Below are positions 23,154-35,584 of a stretch of 64,000 nucleotides of DNA, piece by piece (the first letter of the stretch is position 1; each line of letters starts with the position of its first letter). Position numbers and translations under genes: made by a program. Under the pieces are notes generated by a model. That model saw only the letters and a list, made by a program, of their open reading frames with translations. It was not told the DNA's origin and did not search any database. Location of the stretch: positions 75,627,804 to 75,691,803 of the forward strand of contig CM061070.1 in assembly GCA_030762895.1 (NCBI GenBank), written 5' to 3'. The DNA is from Sophora flavescens (lineage: Eukaryota > Streptophyta > Magnoliopsida > Fabales > Fabaceae).

Positions 23154-24359
23154 TCAAGGTATAGTTAAAATATTATCGTCCATGTCGTCTCTACCTTTCA
23201 CGGGATCATCGGAGTTTGAAGCCTTAGCTCCGCTCACAACATAAACTCTCCCTGTAGTCGCCGGTTTATTAGTGCTGGTGTTATTTGCAGCAGATCTACG
23301 CTTAGGTACACGACAATCATTTGCTAAGTGTCCCACTTGATTGAAGTTGTAACACTTAACTCCTTTTATTGGACATGTATCTGCCATGTGGTTTGGATCT
23401 CCACATCTGTAACATCTTCTGATTTGGTCGTGGTTTCAATTCGTCTGGCCTCCACTTCCCGATTCAGAATTTTTAGGACGATACTATTGTTGATTCTGGT
23501 TATTTCCTGGTGGTCATAAATAAGGTTCATTCTGCACTTGTTTTCCTCTTTGGTTCTAGAATTGGCCCTTTGACCTAGCCGGTCCTCCTACAGTTCCTAT
23601 GTTGTCTCTTTCTTTCCTCATTAGCTCTATTTTTATGCATTTCTCGACTAAGGTTTGGAAATTCCTAATTTCTAACGGTAATACTGATTCTTTAATCTTG
23701 AAACACAGTCCCCCCTCGAAACGCTCACACTTCCAATCCTTGTTTGGGTTGTTATGTAAAAAACAAAAACACTTGGCAAGTGATTCAAACCTTGCCGCGT
23801 ATTCTCCGACGGTTAAATCTCTCTGGTGAAGTCGCAGAAATTCTTTCTCCTCCTCAGCTCGCTCACTTTGAGGAAAATACTTGTTCAAGAATATGTTTCA
23901 AAATACTTCCCAAGTAATCTCCTGATTCTCTGCTTCCAGCAGCTGTTTGGTGCCTTTCCACCAATACTCAGCATCACCAACTAACAGAAATGTAGCATAA
24001 GATACCTTCCTTCCCTCTGGATTGTGTATTAGTTCAAAGATTTTCTCTAGCTCCTGAATCCATAAATCAGCTTTTACCGGATCCACGTCTCCATGGAATT
24101 GTGATGGCTCCTGGAGCCTAAAAGCAGTTAGATTTTTGCCTTCAGCTGCCTGTTCAGCTCGAGCCTGCTCTTGTTGGTTCTGAGCAGCCATTGTAGCACT
24201 CTGATTTGCAGTAGTAGCTGCCACATGCTTCATAGCCAGAGCGGCATAGTCCACTCCATCTTCATAGTTCTCATTCATGTTACCACGACCGCCAAGAGGA
24301 CCACCTCTGCGACCCCTTCCACGACCTCGTCCTTATCCACCTTCTGGTGCAAGTTCCAT
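23154..24359 (-). pseudogene. Tekay-like gag, broken
   Basis: Capsid/nucleocapsid gene. It starts at ATG 24359 (MELAPEGG), followed by a Gly/Arg-rich stretch. The capsid core reads LQEPSQFHGDVDPVKADLWIQ, FLLVGDAEYWWKGT and LNKYFPQSERAEEEKEFLRL. Nucleocapsid: one complete knuckle CYRCGDPNHMADTC; the second reads CYNFNQVGHLANDC, having lost its second Cys. Stops include TAA 24335-24333 (in GG-stop-GRGRGRG), TGA 23900-23898 (EVF-stop-N) and two near 23440-23490; most fit C-to-T changes. The reading ends before any protease active site (TGRVYVVSGAKAS...), where a deletion to near the polypurine tract is inferred. Confidence 0.82.
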
Positions 24360-24523
24360 AACCAACCTACAAGACACAATCAATTAAACCGCAACCAGAA
24401 AATGAAACGCGCACTTATGTTAACACATTACTTCTAAGAAGTAAGTCAATCAAGTCTTAATTAGAGAATACACAACATCAACACAACATACCTATTTCCC
24501 AAGGTTCCCGAAAGACTCGACTA

Positions 24524-24535
24524 GCTCTGATACCA
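24524..24535 (-). other. Primer-binding site, initiator tRNA-Met type (Tekay-like)
   Basis: Minus-strand TGGTATCAGAGC, the standard complement of plant initiator tRNA-Met, 4 bp inside the 5' LTR edge at 24540. Confidence 0.85.
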
Positions 24536-24715
24536 CTAATGTAACACCCCCTTGGGCATTACTTCGTAAACACATGAGGAAATAAATTAAAAGTAATTCG
24601 CTGGTTGCTTTCGGAAAATAATATTTTCTTAAGTTGTAATCATTTCTCAAAATGGTGATAAAATTTTTCCCTTTTCTTTTTCTTTTCGACGACCACAACA
24701 ACATCGTAAATATAA

Positions 24716-24756
<41 letters not shown>

Positions 24757-25657
24757 CATACAACTATACTGCATCTTAATTGTTTATTGTTTATACAACT
24801 AGACCTTAATAAGTATAGGTCCATTCAGAACAAAACAAAAGTTAAATAAAAACCTAAGCTGGTCGTAACTAAAGATAGTCATAACTGAAGAAGGGAACAC
24901 CAGAATGCTCCGAACTAAGGTAACTTCCTCATGTAGTCGTCAAATCCCCTGAGTGGTTCATCTGGGCTCGGATATAAATATATGCACAAGTATAGAAACC
25001 GACAATAAAACATGCAAGAGTGAGAAACCAATATATGGATTTAACACGATAACTACATGCACGACATAAAAGAAAACATATACACATATACATGTTTATA
25101 ACAACATAAGCATTCATAATAAGGCAAATAGTTTATCAATGGGTTTCACACCCCAAACATCATCATTTGAAAACTATGCATGGACACTTCATATACGCCG
25201 TCTAAAATTCATACTTAATCTCTGGAGATCCCCAACACCGTATAAAAATGAGTTGATCAATCTCGGTTGCCAAATAAGGCACACCATCTTGAATACCTTG
25301 CCATTAAGATATCCTGATTCACCATCTTGAATACCTTGTCCACCAAGATATCCAGAATAGAATTGGCACCGTCTTGAACATCTTGTCCACCAAGATATCC
25401 AGATTAATGCCATAGGCACGTATGCCGAATGAATGCACGTAAAAACACTTTGTTCTTGACACTTTTCTTTGTGTTAAATATTCGAAGCTCAAAAGATTAT
25501 GACCAAACATAGTTTTAAACATCTTACAACTTCCATTAATAACACAAGACCTCAAAATCCTAGTGCTCAATCACGAAACCCCTAGACCGATGCACCAATC
25601 ATAGGTTCGTGGTAATAGAAAACATCTCAAATGTTTTAATACAGTAGACTCCACGTC

Positions 25658-28600
25658 TGACACACCCCGTCGTGTCCCGTTGTGCCATTAATTATTTATT
25701 AATCTTAATCGCGTGCTTAATGTTAAAATACGTAAAAAAAATTAAAACTTAATACTATTCATATAACTTCTGCAAAATAAACACACCAAAGATATAATAT
25801 ATAAATACACACATGTTTGTTCATTACATTACCAAAACACTGTTTAGGGTATCATATCAGTGGGATTCCTTGCAGGTACATACTTACACAAATTATTATA
25901 GTCAGTGGAAAAAAAAAATCTTATAAGACTCACTGGCCCTAGACAGTAAACCACATTGCTGGAATCCACAGCTCATCCTCCCGCCTCTGGTTTATACGTA
26001 GTTCCATCTAACTCCTCAGCAACTGGTTCCTCCATCGGGTCTTCTCGTATGATCACATTAGAATAAAATACAACACACAGAAAGATATAGGGGATAAGAA
26101 ACAGCTCTATCATCAAAAGCGGAAAAGAATAAATAGCACATAATATAATAATAGCCACAGACACGCATCACTCAAAATCAACAGTCATCCTCAATTCACT
26201 ATATCATCCTCTACCCTCAACTCCTGCAACTAAGATTTTATATTTATGTGGCCATCTTTACTCCTGTCACATTAGTCAGTAGTCCGAAACAGTCCAGTGT
26301 AAATAACTTTCGAACGCGTTAACGACTAAACGAGTATTAGTCCAAAACGATCCAGTGCCAAGAATATGCGAACGCATCGAGGAATATCAGTCCAAAATGG
26401 TCCAGTGCTAAAAGCATTCGAACGTGTCAATAACTAAAAGAATATTACGGTAGTTTACCTCGGCATCCACATCCATAGGGCACTCACCCGCAATATCCGA
26501 TATCCCAAAATAGGATATCCTGACCTCGTGTGTTCCACTCACACGGCTGTGAATAACAATACTTCTATATGAATCTCATCAACCCACATTAATAACATCT
26601 TAGTGCCTTAACCTTCCACTAATGTCTTAACACATATTCTATGTCACACTTTCTCTTTAAAATAATTAGTTTAGGCTAGACACCTCTAAGTCACCATTAT
26701 CCTCACACTCAAACCAACAATTATCTCTCAAACAATATATATATTTTGCTTAAAATCCACTAAACACAATATTAAAACCAGACAGATCATGCATAACACA
26801 ATATAAATAACATATTCCAATATCACCAAAATAACACAATATCAAGAATATTCAAACACCAAAAATAATACGTCACATGCAGTGGAATACTTAAACCAGT
26901 GTATCACAGTAAATTCAACAACATAAACTCAGACATCACCAAATACTTAAAATCAACCTAATGACGATAAACCTACAATCCCCGAATCACCATTGGTTTT
27001 ACAGAAAAAGTTTCTAATGTGATTTTGGTCTTGTCGATTACTCAACTACTAGTAGGGTTTAGGTCGCCCTACACAATTATTATAGAATATACTACTTATC
27101 GATTCCGACGGTAGAATGATTCTTTCCCCTACCCGAGTTAGCACCGGAATTCCGACTTCGACGATCCTCGTTATCACACCACAGTTTAACAGTTTCTCCT
27201 TCAACCAAACAATACAACTATAATTAATCAACAAAATCACTCTTAACCTAACTAGCTAGGTTTCGGCCTCCTAATTCAAAATAGGGTTAGGATTCTTTTC
27301 TCATTCCAAGCTTTTGGATTCTAGTTCCTATAGTCTTAGATAGCTTAGATAAATTATCATAACTTGGAAATATTAACAAAATAATTTAATCTCCCTTTTA
27401 ATTAAGTTTCGGCCTTACTTAGTAAAATAGACTAGGAAATTCTTTTTGATTCAAGCTATTGGTTTTAGATTACATAGATACGTAAGAGTATTAACCAATC
27501 ATTAGAATTCATTAAATTAACAAAATCTATAAACTCCCAAACCCTAGATTTTCGACCAACACCATAAAATTAGGATATAAATCTTTGTTGAAGTTAACCT
27601 CTTAGATTATAACCATATAGGTAATAGAGAGCATGATACACGTGTTAGAATTGAGCAATGACACAAAAACTTCACACTCACTTTCTCACCTAGGTTCGGC
27701 CAAGAATGGTTAATAGGGAAGGAAAATGACTTTGATCATATGCTTTTGGATAATGAAAGTAGGGATCATATCTAGATCATAGAAATTGGTTTCACATTTT
27801 TATGATTTTTCTACAATTTTCTAGAATTATTACAAGTTCTAGATCTAGAAATGGAAAACTATGAAATATGAAAAACAAAACCTTAAACAAGAGATGAGAT
27901 GATCATGTTACCTCAAGTTAGGAAAGTAGAAGAAGAATAGATGATGATCTTGGCAAGTTTTGTAATGGAATCACTTGGAGCTCTTGAAGAATGAAAATGG
28001 AGTTTAAGTGTTTTTGGTGAAGAAATGAAGAAGATGAAGAAGATGAGTGAAAGGAGTGGGAGGCCACGGTTTGGGGGGTATATATAGGAGTAATCTTATG
28101 CCTTGTTTGGTTTGTTAAGCTTAGATTAATAGCTTTTAGGAATATTTAATTAATATAAGCTTAACCATAGTTAATAATTAACTTAACTAAGGTTACCCTT
28201 ACTAACTAAGGTTAATTAATATGTGGCTCACATTTAGTGGAGGGTGTGGCTGATTTTAGACCACACAAACTAACCATGGTTCCTAAACCATGGTTAAAAT
28301 CTAACTTAACTTTGGTTAGGTTAAGCTAAAAAAGCATTTTGGTCATTTTACCTAAATTTACATTTAATGCTTCATAAATTCTTGGTGAGTCATGGTGGTG
28401 ACTCACCCCATGACTCGACTCCTCCGGTGGCCGGTTTTGTCTCTGCACCTCCTTTCTCGACTCCGTCGGTTCCCCGATTAGGGTTTTACGCCTGTATAAA
28501 AGCGTAATATTTTGTTTTCGACTGAAAATTTTCAAACTAACCAAACTCGTTGGAAATATGATTTAAATATAAACCATTTTGTTCACCAATCAAAATTAGG

Positions 28601-28995
28601 TTTTATGATCATTAAAGTCTCACTGTCAGTGAAAACACCGAGTGTTTTCCGTCCGAACGTTTACCAAAATTCGTCCGAATAAACATAATATTTTATTTCT
28701 GATCAGAAATTTGGAAAGTAGACTTCCTCACGGACAAAATATAAAAAATCTACAAATTTCAATTTTCGGGCCAAATTAGGGTTTTCTGTCAGTATAAAAT
28801 TATACTGTCTGTTAAAAAACATAGACCGGGTTCCATCTGAATTTTCAACCCAAATTTTTACCATAACCTTCTACCATAAAAGAGACTATAATATGATTTT
28901 ATTTTATTCAAAATCACTTTATAAATCTCAAAATAAAATATAATTAATTATATTTTAACCGGTTAAACAGCGTAATTAAAAATCAGGCTGTTACA
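25658..28995 (-). mobile_element. Solo LTR of a related Tekay-like family
   Basis: 3338 bp, beginning TGACACACCCC and ending GGCTGTTACA, flanked by the perfect duplication ACGTC (25653-25657 and 28996-29000). No coding sequence. Its right end (28781-28880: GTCAGTATAAAATTATACTG, ACCGGGTTCC, TTTTCAACCC) resembles the right ends of the host LTRs (22340-22440, 31090-31180), so it is a diverged relative in the same orientation. One LTR without internal region implies recombination between its two LTRs. A minus-strand TATATATA box lies at 28079-28086. Confidence 0.85.
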
Positions 28996-30696
28996 ACGTC
29001 TACAGGATCTTAAAGTACAAAGGACACCAGGTCCATAACATTGTAAAAACCTCAGCACCCCGACGTCTCGGTTGCTAAGTTCCATATCACTTTTAACACA
29101 GTTGAGAAAACTTGATTTCGGAAGATCATTTCAAATGGGGAATTCTTTCATAAAATCATCGGTTACTAAAAATTTAGTTTTCAGAAAAGATAGTCACTCG
29201 ATGCTCAAACTTGTTTAAAATACGTACTGCCGCTTTAGAAATTCTTGTCGTCGACACTTTTATAAATTACCGTCGTTTAGCCTTTTTAACGCCATTTAAG
29301 CCAATTCTTAGCTTTTTCTACTTAAATAATTTTCTAAAATCATAATTAAGTTATTTTCGAAGATTATTTTCATAAAATAACTTTTTATAATATTACGAAA
29401 TTTCTTACGTAAAAATTAGCAGTAAAAAAATTAATTTCACAGTTACGTCTTCACAGTGACTCATAGTTTACTTTTACACTAATAAATCCTTAAATAATGA
29501 TATTTTCCTACATTGCTAATTTTTCCAAAAAAAAATTTCCATTAATATTATATTCCAATATTTCACCGTTAAACATTGCATATAATTTATAAAGCTTCTT
29601 AAAGCTTTTATCTGGTTAATTGATTTGGCACTGACCACTGTCAGGCTTCTCAAACAACAATCAATAACAACTTTATAGCAATTAACCCAGGCAGATCATG
29701 CATCAAAACACTATAATATACTACTGCAAATAAATAATTAAATGCGGATAAACAAACACAGATAAATAACACAACTTTAATCAAGCACCACAACCTTAAA
29801 CCAAACACCACAACCACAGATAAATTATACAGACCAACAACTTGATAGCACGTAGCCATCGAAAAAATCCCTCAGGCAATTCCCTCTTACCTCTTGAAGA
29901 TTCAAGTTTCTATTCAATGAAGTCTCGGTTTCAGATCCGGCTTCCTCCACGAACTCGGGTACTCAAAACAAATGTTATCCTTCAACAAATCATAACAAAT
30001 AAATCATAAATCAAACAATCAAAAACACTCCTATTTCCTATGTATGGTTCGGCCATGAGGAGTTTATGTGGCTAAAAATTTCCAAAAATCCTAAGCTCTT
30101 GGATTAACGATCCTTAAGCATATAGAATTTAAGATCAATGATCATAATACAAAAGTTGAATTAAAATCCTCTGACTCCACTTAGAGCTAGATTTGGCTAT
30201 TTCAAAACAATTAGAATAGGGATTTTATTTTGATTAAACAACTTGGATTCAATATGGATATGAACTAAAAGGATTGAATCATGTACAACTTAACACAAAA
30301 ATGAAACAAAACTCCTCCACCCACACAAGTGGGTTTCGGCCATGAATGGAAAAGTGAAGAGAGAATTTTTGTTTGATTCATGCTCTTGGATTATAAACAT
30401 AGAGGTGATTATAAGATCATAGAAATTTGTCTCATGATCATTAGATTTTTCTACAATTTCTTAGAGATTTTCAAAGATTCTAGATCTAGGAATGTAAAAG
30501 TGATGATCTTGGCATGAACTTGCAAAATAAATGAAGAATAAGACTTAGATGATCAAGGATTAAGAGTTTACCTCTTGAAGATCAAAGAAGAACAAGTGAA
30601 ATGATCAATCCAAGCAAGGATCAAAGACTAACTTTGGTGTTTTTATGAGTTTGTGAAGCAAAATGCAATAGGAAGAAAATAAAGTGTGAGGGAGGG

Positions 30697-30704
30697 TATT
30701 TATA
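30697..30704 (-). promoter_or_regulatory. TATA box of Tekay-like 5' LTR
   Basis: Minus-strand TATAAATA upstream of gag in the 5' LTR, the expected promoter of the element. The same context is found at 21949-21956. Confidence 0.6.
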
Positions 30705-31305
30705 AGAGTGTGGCTGCGCATAAAAAGGGGCCTAGGAACAAGGAATCTTGGTTTCATAAGGATCAAAGGGCAATTAAGTTGTAAAGTCCAAATTGCAAAA
30801 TTCTAAAAGCATAAGGACCTAAATGCAAAACCCTCCTACTTGGTCATCATTACCATGTGCATCATAAATGCATTCAAATGGTGACTCACCTATATGAGTC
30901 ATCTTGAGATTTATCCCTTAGCGGGACCCCGAAATCCTGTATTGAGCTCTATTGCTCCCCCGATTTAATATATCGCTCGGATATTATATATTATTTCACT
31001 TTTTAGTGAAATATTTCAAAATAACCAAAAACGTTGGAAATTAAATAAAAACCTTAAGTTTTTCGTTTACGAGTCAAAATTAGGCCTCTTGATCCGTATA
31101 AATATACTGTCAATGAAATTCACAGACCGGGTTTCATATGACTTTTCAACCTAAATTTTAATCGTAACTTTCTACCATTAAGTAGAGTGTAAATAAGTTT
31201 TCGTTTTAATTAAATAAATTTTCGAAGTCTCTAATAAAAATATAAACGTATTTATATAAATTTCCGATATTAGAAAGCAGTGAAAAATCGGGGTGTTACA
31301 AATTG

Positions 31306-32243
31306 CAGCCATAGAGTTGCACGAACTGTAACGTCAATGTGAGTCGTTCGATAAATTCGGGTGATGAGGTGATGGTTTGTACAGACTGGTCGATTGCGAG
31401 GCAGGGCTGATGGATTGATGCGGCAAACAACGGCTCATGTGGGTTCTGTTCAAGTGATGCATAGTGCAATAGCATTGGAATGCAAAGGAGGTCACGTGAG
31501 AGTAACTAGGACTTAATATAAGGCATTAGATTAAAATCAGACAGGCTGTAAATTGAGAGTAAGTATTTAAAGTTACTCTTGGAGTAACTTGATCCCCATT
31601 TTGTTTCAGTCACCGCCAAGACCCACCACTCCCACCCAACCTTCTCCCATAACTGGTGGTGACAGTTTGCAGAGGTTATCAAAGAACTGTTATGAGAAAA
31701 ATGAATCACATTCGCAATATATTTCTTAATCCCAACATATATTAAACAGTAAGATCAAATATTTAAACAAACACAAAATAGTGAAACCCCCTTTTTTGTG
31801 TGGGCAAGTATCAGACTCAAGTCTCAACTCCTGTGGTAGGTGATTGAGAAAAGAGAGAGTGGATGAGGTTGTAGGAGGTTGCTTGTTTTATCTGGGAACG
31901 AGAAAGGACCAATGCAAGTTAAGCCTGTAGTTTTGTTTATGCCTTCGTCGTTAGATTTATGGGAGATTGAGAGTCATGGGAGAAGGTTGTGTGGGAGGCT
32001 CGGAGCGGTGGGTCTTAGCGAGGAAGAAGAAACCAAACACGAGAATGTCTTGTGAAGCACATGAATTTTTTAATGGTGTGTTTTAATCCGAGTCTTTGAT
32101 TTTAATCTAAAGACTGAAATCTATCACTCTCATATATATATTTTTTAAAAAAACCTCACCTTATATATAAACATGTTCACACTTTTCGAGCATTGCCCCT
32201 AGATTTACAAATAGTGTTCTAATTGATGGCCTTTTATTTGAAA
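31306..32243. other. Spacer between gypsy tower and SIRE-like solo LTR
   Basis: Continuation of the host sequence left of 8850. No convincing coding exon, although 31590-31640 is C-rich. Nothing else recognised. Confidence 0.4.
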
Positions 32244-33993
32244 TGGCACAAAACAACACTTGAAGGGGGTTGAATAGTGTTTTCGAAAATCAGAGTTTAA
32301 GAAGCACAAAACAAAATCAGTGAATGAAAGTAGCTCTTAGAACAGACGTCTTTCATAACACACTGATCAATAACTATATAACACACCCGAGTTAGTTAAT
32401 TGAAGCAATTAAATAAACTGAATAATAAATTAAAGGATAAGGAAGGAGTATACTCAGATTTATCCTGATTCACCCACAAACTTTGGGCTACATCCAGTCC
32501 TTGGCTTTACCAAGTTTTAACACTATAACTGATCAAGGTTACAGACGAGTATTATTTGCACACCTAGCCTTTCCAGGATCAACCACAAGTATTTTTTGCA
32601 CACCTATCCTCTTCAGGCTCAACAAGTATTCTTGAAACAAGCCTCTTCAGGCTCAGTTTTGAGAGAGTTTTGAAGCACAGCTTCAAAGTTACAAAGCAAT
32701 TCAACCAATCTTTAAACACTACAAAGAGTGAATATGAACTTGGAACTTGGTGAGTTGCAGATGAGTTCTTCTTCAAATGATTTTTCAGAGTGTGAAGAAG
32801 ATATGTGAGTGATCAAAGCTTTCAGCTATTGATTTGATAAGATGTATACTGTTCTTTGAGTAATATAGCTTTTCACAGATGAGTAATTTCTCTGGTTGCT
32901 TATCATTGTATCACGTCACTTTTTGTTCAGTCTTCGAATTCTTCTATTTCTACTTGATCACAAAGATCCGTTGAGATTCATTTGAGAGTCTCCACCTTCG
33001 TTCTTTAAGGAAATAGTCGTTCTGACTTGATAATAAATGCTTTGAAGAACGTTGGGGATTCCTTGATGATAGCAGATATGCTTTTCTGGCTTTGGGCAGT
33101 GATCTTTCCTTATTTGTGCAATACTTAGAAAAGCTCAGATAAAGTAGCTTTTCTCTTTCTTACTTAAGGAATGCTTTTCTGTAGCTTTACCTTTTTGTCT
33201 TTTCTCCTTTCTTTGATTTCGATTGAAGATAAGAAATATATTAATAAACTTCTTTCAAGTTTAATTAACTATATTTCAAATCACTCTTTACTTTTGAATC
33301 AGAGATTAAGTGATTCCTTCATAGAGAGCTTTTCTCCTTGGCGTATGCTTCAAAAACACCGAAGGTGACTTGGCATTTCACATCTTCTAAGCTTATGGAC
33401 AGAAGCTTAGACGCATACTGAGAGAGATAAACATTTCATTGAAGTGAGACTTCATGATCTATAATCTTGATACTTCTTCTTTCAACTTCCTTCAGAAGAT
33501 AGTGTTTGTATTCTTCGAATACTTTGATCATTACTTTGACTGATAACTACTTCATGTTTCTTGATCTTTAATAAGCACAGTCTGTCTTGTAAGAACGAAT
33601 AGTCTTCTATAAGAGTATTGCTTGATACTTTCTTTTCTTTCGTTTGCTTATGAATGGATAAGTCATTTTCCTTTAGCTTTCAGTGAAGATGACAATCATT
33701 GACTGCTTTGCTTTGGTATTGTTGCTAGCTATTCTTCTTCATAGTTTGATAAGTCTGAGAGATATTGATGTGGGCTTTAGTGAGTCAGGCTTCAAATGCA
33801 TTGTACTTAGACAACTTTGAGTCAGACGCTTGTGTACAACCTTTTGATTCATTCATAATCTTTTGTTGACTTTTTTTGCTAAGATAGAATGCTTTGGCTA
33901 CACAACTCATACAGATGATTAGCAATATTCAGATGGTTCAATGTAAAATCAATTACTTAATGTTTGGGTTCATCAAAATACACACTGATCACA
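32244..33993 (-). mobile_element. Solo LTR of a SIRE/Maximus-like copia element (boundaries approximate)
   Basis: Read on the minus strand, the end CACTATTCAACCCCCTTC...TTTTGTGCCA and the preceding GACTGGATGTAGCCCAAAG / GGTGAATCAGGATAAAT match the R-U5 style of the SIRE-like LTR at 38973-40431 (CAATTCAACCCCCCTTC; GGACTGGACGTAGC). The minus-strand start probably lies near 33993, close to TTTTGATGAACCC. No target duplication was found, so both ends are estimates. Confidence 0.5.
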
Positions 33994-35076
33994 GGAGTGG
34001 AGTCAGACGCATGACGAGTCAGACGCTTTATGACTTAACATTATTAAGTTTTACCAATGGCACATCCCTTCTTATCTTTTTAGAAAAATAGAGGAAAACC
34101 GCGTGAGATTAATTGCAGAGAAAATTGTGTGCCACTCCGTCCCTCTTGTTACAGCCTTCCTCTTCATTTTCCCCTCACACACACCGGCCTAGCCGCTCCA
34201 CCTCGTGCCGCCCCCTCCGGTCATCTCCTCTATATGCGTTAATTTCTCCCAGCTTCAGATCTCCTCCTGCTGTTCTTTGTTTCTATCCATGATTATCTAG
34301 CTTCTCCTCCGTCTTTCTCTCCGAAAAATAATCATTCAAACCAGCCAAACCTAGTGAATCATCGGTTTTCACCGGTTATACGGGTTTAGCACAGGTTTTT
34401 TGGGTTTCCTCCGGTTCGAGTTCTACACGGTTTTGTGGTTATTCCAGACCGGACACTAGATCCAACCGGCCGGTCCGGTTTTGAATGTAAAAATCATATA
34501 AACATGTACATTTATGTCAATTTATATTTATAAGCTAATTCAACAGTTAATTTAATCAAATGCTTCAAATTCAGTCAATTATCTTTTCAGTTATTAGTTA
34601 TAAACTTTCAGCTAAAAAATTCTTTTATCATCTATTTTTGTCAAACATATTATATATATGTGTGTATGAGTGTATATGTGTGTACACATATCAAATTGGT
34701 CTGGTTTGGGTTTCATCTAACCAATTAAGATCGGATATTAATCGGTTTTGTCGGGTTTAACTCGAACATCCAAAAAAATAAAAATAAAATCAATTTTATT
34801 GATTTGGTTCATTTTCTCGAATTATTTTAATTACAAACAATTGGTTCACTTTTATAATGATGGTTATTAGTTGTATGGATAATAATGCAATTGAAATAAA
34901 GTGAAGTAGAGCTTGTAACTGTTAGTCCACATTCATGTTCATCATTTAAATTCCATTCAAATTCCGTGAAAATGCAAAATAAAAATGGTGAAAATGTGAC
35001 ACTCAGTGCTGATGAGGGCTGGGAGTGGTCGCCGGTGCAAGAAGGCATGGACAAGGAGCGGCTCCTGGCATGCTTC
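33994..35076. other. Spacer with CCGGTT-rich repeat
   Basis: 34100-34330 is pyrimidine- and GC-rich, resembling a gene leader or LINE 5' region. 34350-34480 has many ACCGG/CCGGTT words and ends CCGGCCGGTCCGGTTTTG; a similar degenerate stretch lies at 34700-34760. No gene recognised. Confidence 0.35.
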
Positions 35077-35347
35077 TGAGATTGTGTAGGTATAGGACTA
35101 TACAGTTGATGATGACTTATATGAATTGATTGGTACTTCCTATATCAACAAGATGCATCTTCTTTTCGGTAGCCCATCACTTAAGAACTCCACAGTTAAG
35201 CATGCTTGACTTGGAGCAATTTCGGGATGGGTGACCTCTTGGGAAATTTTCCCAGGAAGCATGTGAGTGAGGATAAAACATTCTGAAAAGACTCGTGTTG
35301 GTTTGTGGGGACATTCGTCAATCCATAGAGCAGTCATGGATGTTACA
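35077..35347 (+). mobile_element. Cassandra TRIM solo LTR
   Basis: About 270 bp ending GGATGTTACA (35347). It carries a 5S rRNA-like core and the diagnostic tail GGAAGCATGTGAGTGAGGA ... GACTCGTGTTGGTTTGTGGG. Cassandra LTRs are known for this 5S-derived segment. No second LTR or primer site follows, so it is a solo LTR. The left edge is estimated. Confidence 0.82.
35171..35258 (+). other. 5S rRNA-like segment within Cassandra LTR
   Basis: AGCCCATCAC..AAGAACTCCACAGTTAAGCATGCTTG..GGGATGGGTGACCTCTTGGGAA matches the middle of plant 5S rRNA, including box A-like and box C-like polymerase III promoter parts. It is too diverged and incomplete at both ends to be a working 5S gene. Confidence 0.8.
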
Positions 35348-35584
35348 GAAAATATGAGAAATCGACATGTCAGCAATTTGGATAAAATAGAGTTATGAGA
35401 ATAGAAACTAGTTAATTATACTTGCTGAAGTGGTAACGCTAAAGCCCGCGCTTCAAAAATTATATATATGTTATAATAGATTTTTTAAAGCAAAATGGTT
35501 TGCAAAAGCATCATAGTAGAGAAGGAGATCCTAACTAGGTTGACACCTCAAACTCTAACTATCATCTAAAGCATACCATAAATT

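Larger units (their letters stand above)
8855..31300 (-). mobile_element. Tekay/Del-like Ty3/gypsy element, gag-only, host of two nested insertions
   Basis: Ends are TGTGACACC (8855) and GGGTGTTACA (31300), flanked by a perfect 5-bp duplication AATTG (8850-8854 and 31301-31305). Two LTRs of about 3.4 kb remain after subtracting nested insertions: left 8855-22552 minus 10298 bp, about 3400; right 24540-31300 minus 3343 bp, about 3418. The internal region is only 2 kb and has a broken gag on the minus strand, a tRNA-iMet primer-binding site and a polypurine tract. Protease, reverse transcriptase, RNase H and integrase are absent, so it would have needed enzymes in trans. TGTAACACCCC termini, long LTRs and the gag sequence point to the Tekay/Del chromovirus lineage; the clade call is inference. 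Confidence 0.88.
24540..31300 (-). repeat. 5' LTR of Tekay-like element, split by a solo LTR
   Basis: Segments 24540-25657 and 28996-31300. It keeps the empty Athila site (ATAGCAATTAACCCAGG, about 29676-29692). An AT microsatellite (24719-24750) expands a site that is much shorter in the other LTR (9043-9054). Confidence 0.88.

Noticed and set aside
35161..35260. 5S rRNA gene
   Set aside because: Only the middle of 5S is present and diverged, with Cassandra LTR tail sequence following it.
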